Notes under the pieces: model-generated
Seen by the model: the letters and a program-made list of their open reading frames with translations, nothing else
The model's database searches: none
Told to the model about the DNA's origin: nothing
IMG/VR virus record: IMGVR_UViG_3300045125_000158
Coordinates: 123,260 to 187,259 of that record
Strand: one strand, 5' to 3'
Length of the DNA: 64,000 nt
Source: a virus
Made by a program: the position numbers and the translations under genes
In this document: positions 60,420-64,000 of the stretch, in pieces
Layout: every line of letters begins with the position of its first letter
Position numbering within the stretch: the stretch's first letter is position 1

Positions 60420-60693
60420 CGAAAACATAAAATCTATCTTTTTTTGCAAAAAAATCAGTTACTTATCCTCTAAATTGCTAAAACTTCATTTTTTTTCAGC
60501 AAAACTGAAATTTTACTGCGAAAAACAAGAAATTACACCAAAAATGAAAGTTTTTTGCAATTATTGTGCATTTTTACCGTATTTTTTCCTTGCGTATGCC
60601 ATCCAAAGTGAGAAAATATCATTTTATTTGCTTTTTCATCTCCAATTCTGGATTTTCATAGTCAGAAAAACGACTTAATCAGCCTTTTTCATA
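60420..60693 (-). CDS. Possible small frameshifted gene
   Basis: Protein-like segments SDYENPELEMKKQIK and LWMAYARKKYGKNAQ appear in different minus frames and would join by indels. ATG at 60693 (MKKAD) overlaps the upstream stop. The rest is AT-rich and unconvincing. Listed because the segment composition is unlike noncoding flanks. Confidence 0.25.
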
Positions 60694-60799
60694 GACGGGT
60701 AGAACAATTTTACGCAAATATTCCGAAAAAGGCATGCCAGAACGTTTAGCTTGTTGATAAAACTGCGGCTACGAATGCTTCAACTTCATATGGTTGCAT
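60679..60799 (-). CDS. Small protein, about 40 residues
   Basis: ATG at 60799 (MQPYEVEAFVA) joins by an indel near 60755 to QFYQQAKRSGMPFSEYLRKI and VLPVYEKG. A helix-turn-helix-sized peptide, possibly ribbon-helix-helix. GAGG lies upstream. Confidence 0.4.
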
Positions 60800-60809
60800 A
60801 AAAATAACC

Positions 60810-61238
60810 TCAATCCAGCTCCGCTAATACCTCGGGTGGAACGATATTTCTCTCGCATATTTCCAATATATTGTTTCATCTTTTCATTACAATCAAAATT
60901 TGCATAGCTTCTATTTCTAAATCCTGTACACCATAGCATGTGTATGTCACTAATTCGTGCCTTATCGTAGTTATTGTTTTAATATATATATGTCTTGCAG
61001 TAAATGTTGATATCATCGAATATGGTAACATTATTGTTGTTATACAAAAACTTCTACATCAAAGGTTGAGTCGCCTCGAAAAGATCCATGAACTACAACT
61101 TTTTTACACCGCATTTGTAATAGTGATAAAACAATGTAATTACAAGTTAAATATGAAAAATATTCCCTAATTTGCGATTTTGTCAGGTTGGAATGTTTGT
61201 TTATCAATAGCGTCTTGTAATAAATCTTCACACAGCAT
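60810..61238 (-). CDS. Hypothetical protein, frameshifted, about 140 residues
   Basis: AGGGG precedes ATG at 61238: MLCEDLLQDAIDKQTFQPDK. After an indel it reads REYFSYLTCNYIVLSLLQMR and KKVVVHGSFRGDSTFDVEVF, then NNNNVTIFDDINIYCKTYIY, ARISDIHMLWCTGFRNRSYA and ICERNIVPPEVLAELD. The middle, an alternation of strands with GSFRGDSTFD, may be a small enzyme fold, but I cannot name it. Confidence 0.45.
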
Positions 61239-61699
61239 AAAAACCCCTAAACTGGTCATCTAGCTTTAATTCGATTTCATTCTTTATTGCAACAATAAAC
61301 ATTCTAGCCAAACTTACGGCGATGCTCTCCGTATACATGCCCATGCTTGCAGCAACCTTGTAGTTGTGTGAATATATTTTTTCATTACTATAGACCTATC
61401 GCTTTTTGCAATAAAAACTTAACTTTACTCTTGCAAACCAGCCGTTTGCTTGTTTCATTTTTCCTAAAGTCCCAAGATCAATCATTTTGGTCTTTGTCTA
61501 CAAGCCACACTTGTATTGGAATATTAAAAAATTCATACTCGTTTTCTTTGTTTATGTTATCTCTATATCTTTGTGGTGCATTTTCTTGTGCAATTTCTTT
61601 GATCGCAGCTTTTGCTTGTTCTAAGAACGCTGAATTTACATAAAATGTAAGAGAATCTTTGCCGTATTGCATGTCTACATTTAAAACAGCATGCATCAA
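61228..61699 (-). CDS. Hypothetical protein, about 155 residues
   Basis: MMHAVLNVDMQYGKDSLTFY to IPIQVWLVDKDQ joins by an indel near 61485 to LGTLGKMKQANGWFARVKLS and, after another near 61395, to NYKVAASMGMYTESIAVSLA, ending DQFRGFYAV. The last 11 bases overlap the next gene. Unrecognised. Confidence 0.5.
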
Positions 61700-63523
61700 A
61701 CCGTTATCAAAGCCATTTTTTCGAGTATACTGGGACCAATCTTATTTGCTTCCTCTAAAATACTATCATTGTCAGGCTCCCAATCGCCTTCTTCACGACG
61801 AATTTTGCTTTGTCGCCACTCAATAAACCCGTCACGATATTCCTGATTGTTTTTAACAAATTCTACAACATCCGCATAATCTGCATTTATGTATTTTTCG
61901 CCTTCTTCTGACTCGAAAAAACCTATATCTTCTAAATAATCATCGCCATAAAAATATATATCTTCATTTACATCATCCTGATTTTCTCCATACGAGTCTG
62001 AAGGCCTTGGTGGCATGTCTTCGTATGCTTTTGATGAGGCATCATCATATAAACGTTGCCTGAACTTATCTTCATCAAACCAATCAAATTCTAATCTATC
62101 ATATTTTTTATATAAATATTCACCCAAGCCTTCAGTTCTACCCAGACTGACGAAGCCTCCGCCTTTGATTAAATCAACATACGCCTCATCAAAGTTGATT
62201 CGCAAACTCTTTTTTCTTTTTTCTTCTGCTATTTGCTTTTCTTGTAATTCTTCTTGTTCTTTTTTCTTGCGATTAACTTCTTGTACGTGCTTTGTTATCT
62301 GCTTAATAGCTTCATCGTATTCTTCTGGCAAATCTAATGCAGCAAGGTTTGGGCATATATCACGAGGTAAACTTGTAGAATGCGTTGGCGTCACCTTTCA
62401 TGGTTGCTTCGATTACGTTTTTTGCAAATTCATGCACCGACTCTAAATACTGCGAAACTTGTTTTTGATATCCCGCAGCCCCAAGTGCTTCTCGTACTGT
62501 TGGATCTAGTATCAACCTATGCAGAATCGAAGGTCCATTAGCTTGAAACTCCAACAATTCATAAAAGTAGTTTTCGTTCGAAAAATCAGACAAAAGACTG
62601 TCTAAATTATGCACGTCAATATTTTTTCGCGCAAAATATTAAACATAGTCTCATAATTAGCTAATTTTTTGGCATCCATTCGCAACATCATGGCATTTAT
62701 TTGCTGCACAAATGTACCAGCATGCTCAACAAAATCTTGTATTATTGGCGATTCTATCAAATTTACTTTTAACGTTTTTCTGTGGCGGAATTTCCTCATG
62801 CCACGAATTTACGATTCTACTCATTTCTGCATGTAAAGACGGATATTGACGCAAAACAGCATTAATAACATACTTGTAATAACCAAATACGTTTGTTCGA
62901 TTTTGCTTTTGCTCTAATTCGTGTAATTTGCCTTTTTCGCTAAAAACGGTTTTATTACCAGCTACATTTGAATTTATTATGTAGTATCGTGCTAGATTAT
63001 TGTCTATATATGGTTTGGCAAGATTTTCAAATGTTTGTAAAACAGATCTGATCATGTATTCCATGCTGTCAGGATAAGGTCCAGCAACAAGTGTAAATTC
63101 CTGACCAGAATAAAATCCTGTAACACCTTGCATCTCTTGTGTGCTGTCAGTTTTATTGTCTTTTTCTAATTTTACTTCTTCATCTGATTCGATTTTTGAT
63201 TGTTCTTCTTGAATTTTGTTTAGAGCGTTAAGTAGTGGATTGCCATCAACTTTAACTTTCTTAGACTCTAATTTGCTCAACGCTTGTTTTACTTGCGATA
63301 GAAACTGAATTTCTACTGCATCGCCAGATGTTCTATAATCTTTTGTAATTACGAGATAATTTGGATTATAAACTAAATTACCAGTCTTCAAGGCTAAAAC
63401 ACGTATCGTATAAGAATTGTATGCCTCGTCTGTGCCTAAGACAAATTGACTCATCAAGCGAGAGCTAGATGAGCCAACGACGAGTTCACCCCAAAAACCT
63501 GGTTGATATTCTATATTCCACAT
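61696..63523 (-). CDS. Hypothetical large protein, about 610 residues
   Basis: MWNIEYQPGFWGELVVGSSS (63523), a beta-rich N-terminus with YTIRVLALKTGNLVYNPNYL, then a charged coil and GFYSGQEFTLVAGPYPDSME. Frames 63523-62726, 62799-62602, 62614-62360 and 62394-61696 join by three indels. The second half is strongly acidic, with a coiled-coil Glu/Lys stretch (QEVNRKKKEQEELQEKQIAE). The gene is separated from the next by an ATGA-type overlap. Family not recognised. Confidence 0.6.
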
Positions 63524-63557
63524 ATGCTAATATTAGTATTTTTTTTCTTGTATCCTT

Positions 63558-63876
63558 TTATAATACATTTGGATATTTTAACCTTGCTCGCTTCATGTAT
63601 GTATCATATATTTCCGTAACCGCATCTTTGGCCGCTTCCTCATCGTTATGGTTTTGCACTAGTAAATTTGCAAAACAAAAGGCAAAAATTTCTGTTGCAA
63701 AATTTCAGATAATGACAAATTTTCATATTTAGTCTGTTGATGATATTCAGCTATATGCCTTCGATTTCACATTCTTGCAAATAGTAACCCTTCAGGTCTT
63801 TATTATATTGTACATATCCGCATGATATGTTTTATGCATCGACTGGTTTGCGTTCAAATTCATGTCGTAATGACAT
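63558..63876 (-). CDS. Hypothetical protein, about 105 residues
   Basis: MSLRHEFERKPVDA (63876) joins by indels near 63835, 63755 and 63680 to SCGYVQYNKDLKGYYLQECE, HQQTKYENLSLSEILQQKFL and FANLLVQNHNDEEAAKDAVT, ending KRARLKYPNVL. Helical, charged. Unrecognised; it is the first leftward gene after the upstream region at the window edge. Confidence 0.5.
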
Positions 63877-63879
63877 TGC

Positions 63880-64000
63880 TGTTGCAATATATAGCTTGTG
63901 TATATATTTACCTTGAAGCGGCGCAGCAACGCGAAAGCGTTTCCACGATAAATGCGAAAACGGTTAAACACCCAAATTCGGATTATCCGAACGAAGTACA
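63880..64000. other. Upstream region with two inverted repeats
   Basis: No ORF. AACGC-GAAA-GCGTT (near 63931) could form a tight hairpin, and TTCGGAT-T-ATCCGAA (near 63977) is a 7-bp inverted repeat about a single base. An AT-rich stretch with TATATATT boxes follows toward the gene start at 63876, suggesting a promoter region, but no spacing is convincing. Confidence 0.35.

Noticed and set aside
60475-60678. Plus-strand ORF of 67 residues
   Set aside because: It is Phe/Leu-rich in very AT-rich DNA, without a ribosome site, and against the direction of its neighbours.
1-64000. Alternative genetic code or stop-codon readthrough
   Set aside because: Continuations are in a different frame after the breaks, not in the same frame after a stop. 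TAA, TGA and TAG are all seen as sensible stops.
1-64000. Programmed ribosomal frameshifting in most genes
   Set aside because: Breaks occur many times per gene, in both directions, at sites lacking slippery heptamers or downstream structures; indel error explains them more simply.

Overview
The window looks like part of the genome of a large tailed phage (a jumbo-type, AT-rich Caudoviricetes genome); the host is unknown. The evidence is a full head and packaging module (large terminase, portal, head-protein/protease candidate), a phage nucleotide set (dUTPase, B12-type class II ribonucleotide reductase, ThyX), lysis-type genes, a phage-encoded FliA-like sigma factor, and long runs of small co-directional genes with touching or overlapping stops and starts. 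Nearly everything is on the minus strand; the exceptions are a lysozyme-like gene, a nucleotidyltransferase-like gene, a small DNA-binding-type gene and a probable structured RNA (38.8-43.3 kb).

Many genes are broken by single-base shifts, often in homopolymers, with the protein continuing in the next frame. I read these as uncorrected long-read indels and give each such gene as one span, naming the joints. Lengths and exact starts of those genes are therefore approximate.

Layout, in transcription order from right to left. (1) 63.9-46.7 kb: a block of large proteins, including a zinc-finger/UvrD-helicase/HExxH protein, a J-domain protein and a SNF2-type helicase of about 2,100 residues. Most share an N-terminal peptide of the type aromatic-x-hydrophobic-Lys-x-Ala, which may be a capsid-targeting or processing signal. 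(2) 46.6-43.3 kb: an ABC/AAA15-type ATPase operon of unknown role, followed by a structured RNA candidate at about 42.9-43.3 kb. (3) 42.7-34.3 kb: ThyX, a DEDDh exonuclease, lysis and membrane genes, the sigma factor, a macro-domain protein and an HNH protein. (4) 34.2-29.7 kb: nrdJ (with an intein) and dut, ended by a terminator. (5) 29.6-0 kb: virion genes. Three tail/fibre-type genes come first, then terL, about sixteen small genes, the portal, the head protein/protease candidate and a very large repeat-containing protein. This follows the usual terL-portal-protease order, so the major capsid gene may lie just left of the window.

There are five inteins in four genes. Two sit back to back, with no extein residue between them, inside the Walker A motif of terL: the C1 residue of the second is also the +1 residue of the first. 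The portal carries a C-terminal DUF559/Vsr-like nuclease domain. These two features, the shared Lys-x-Ala peptide and the structured RNA are the main points of novelty.
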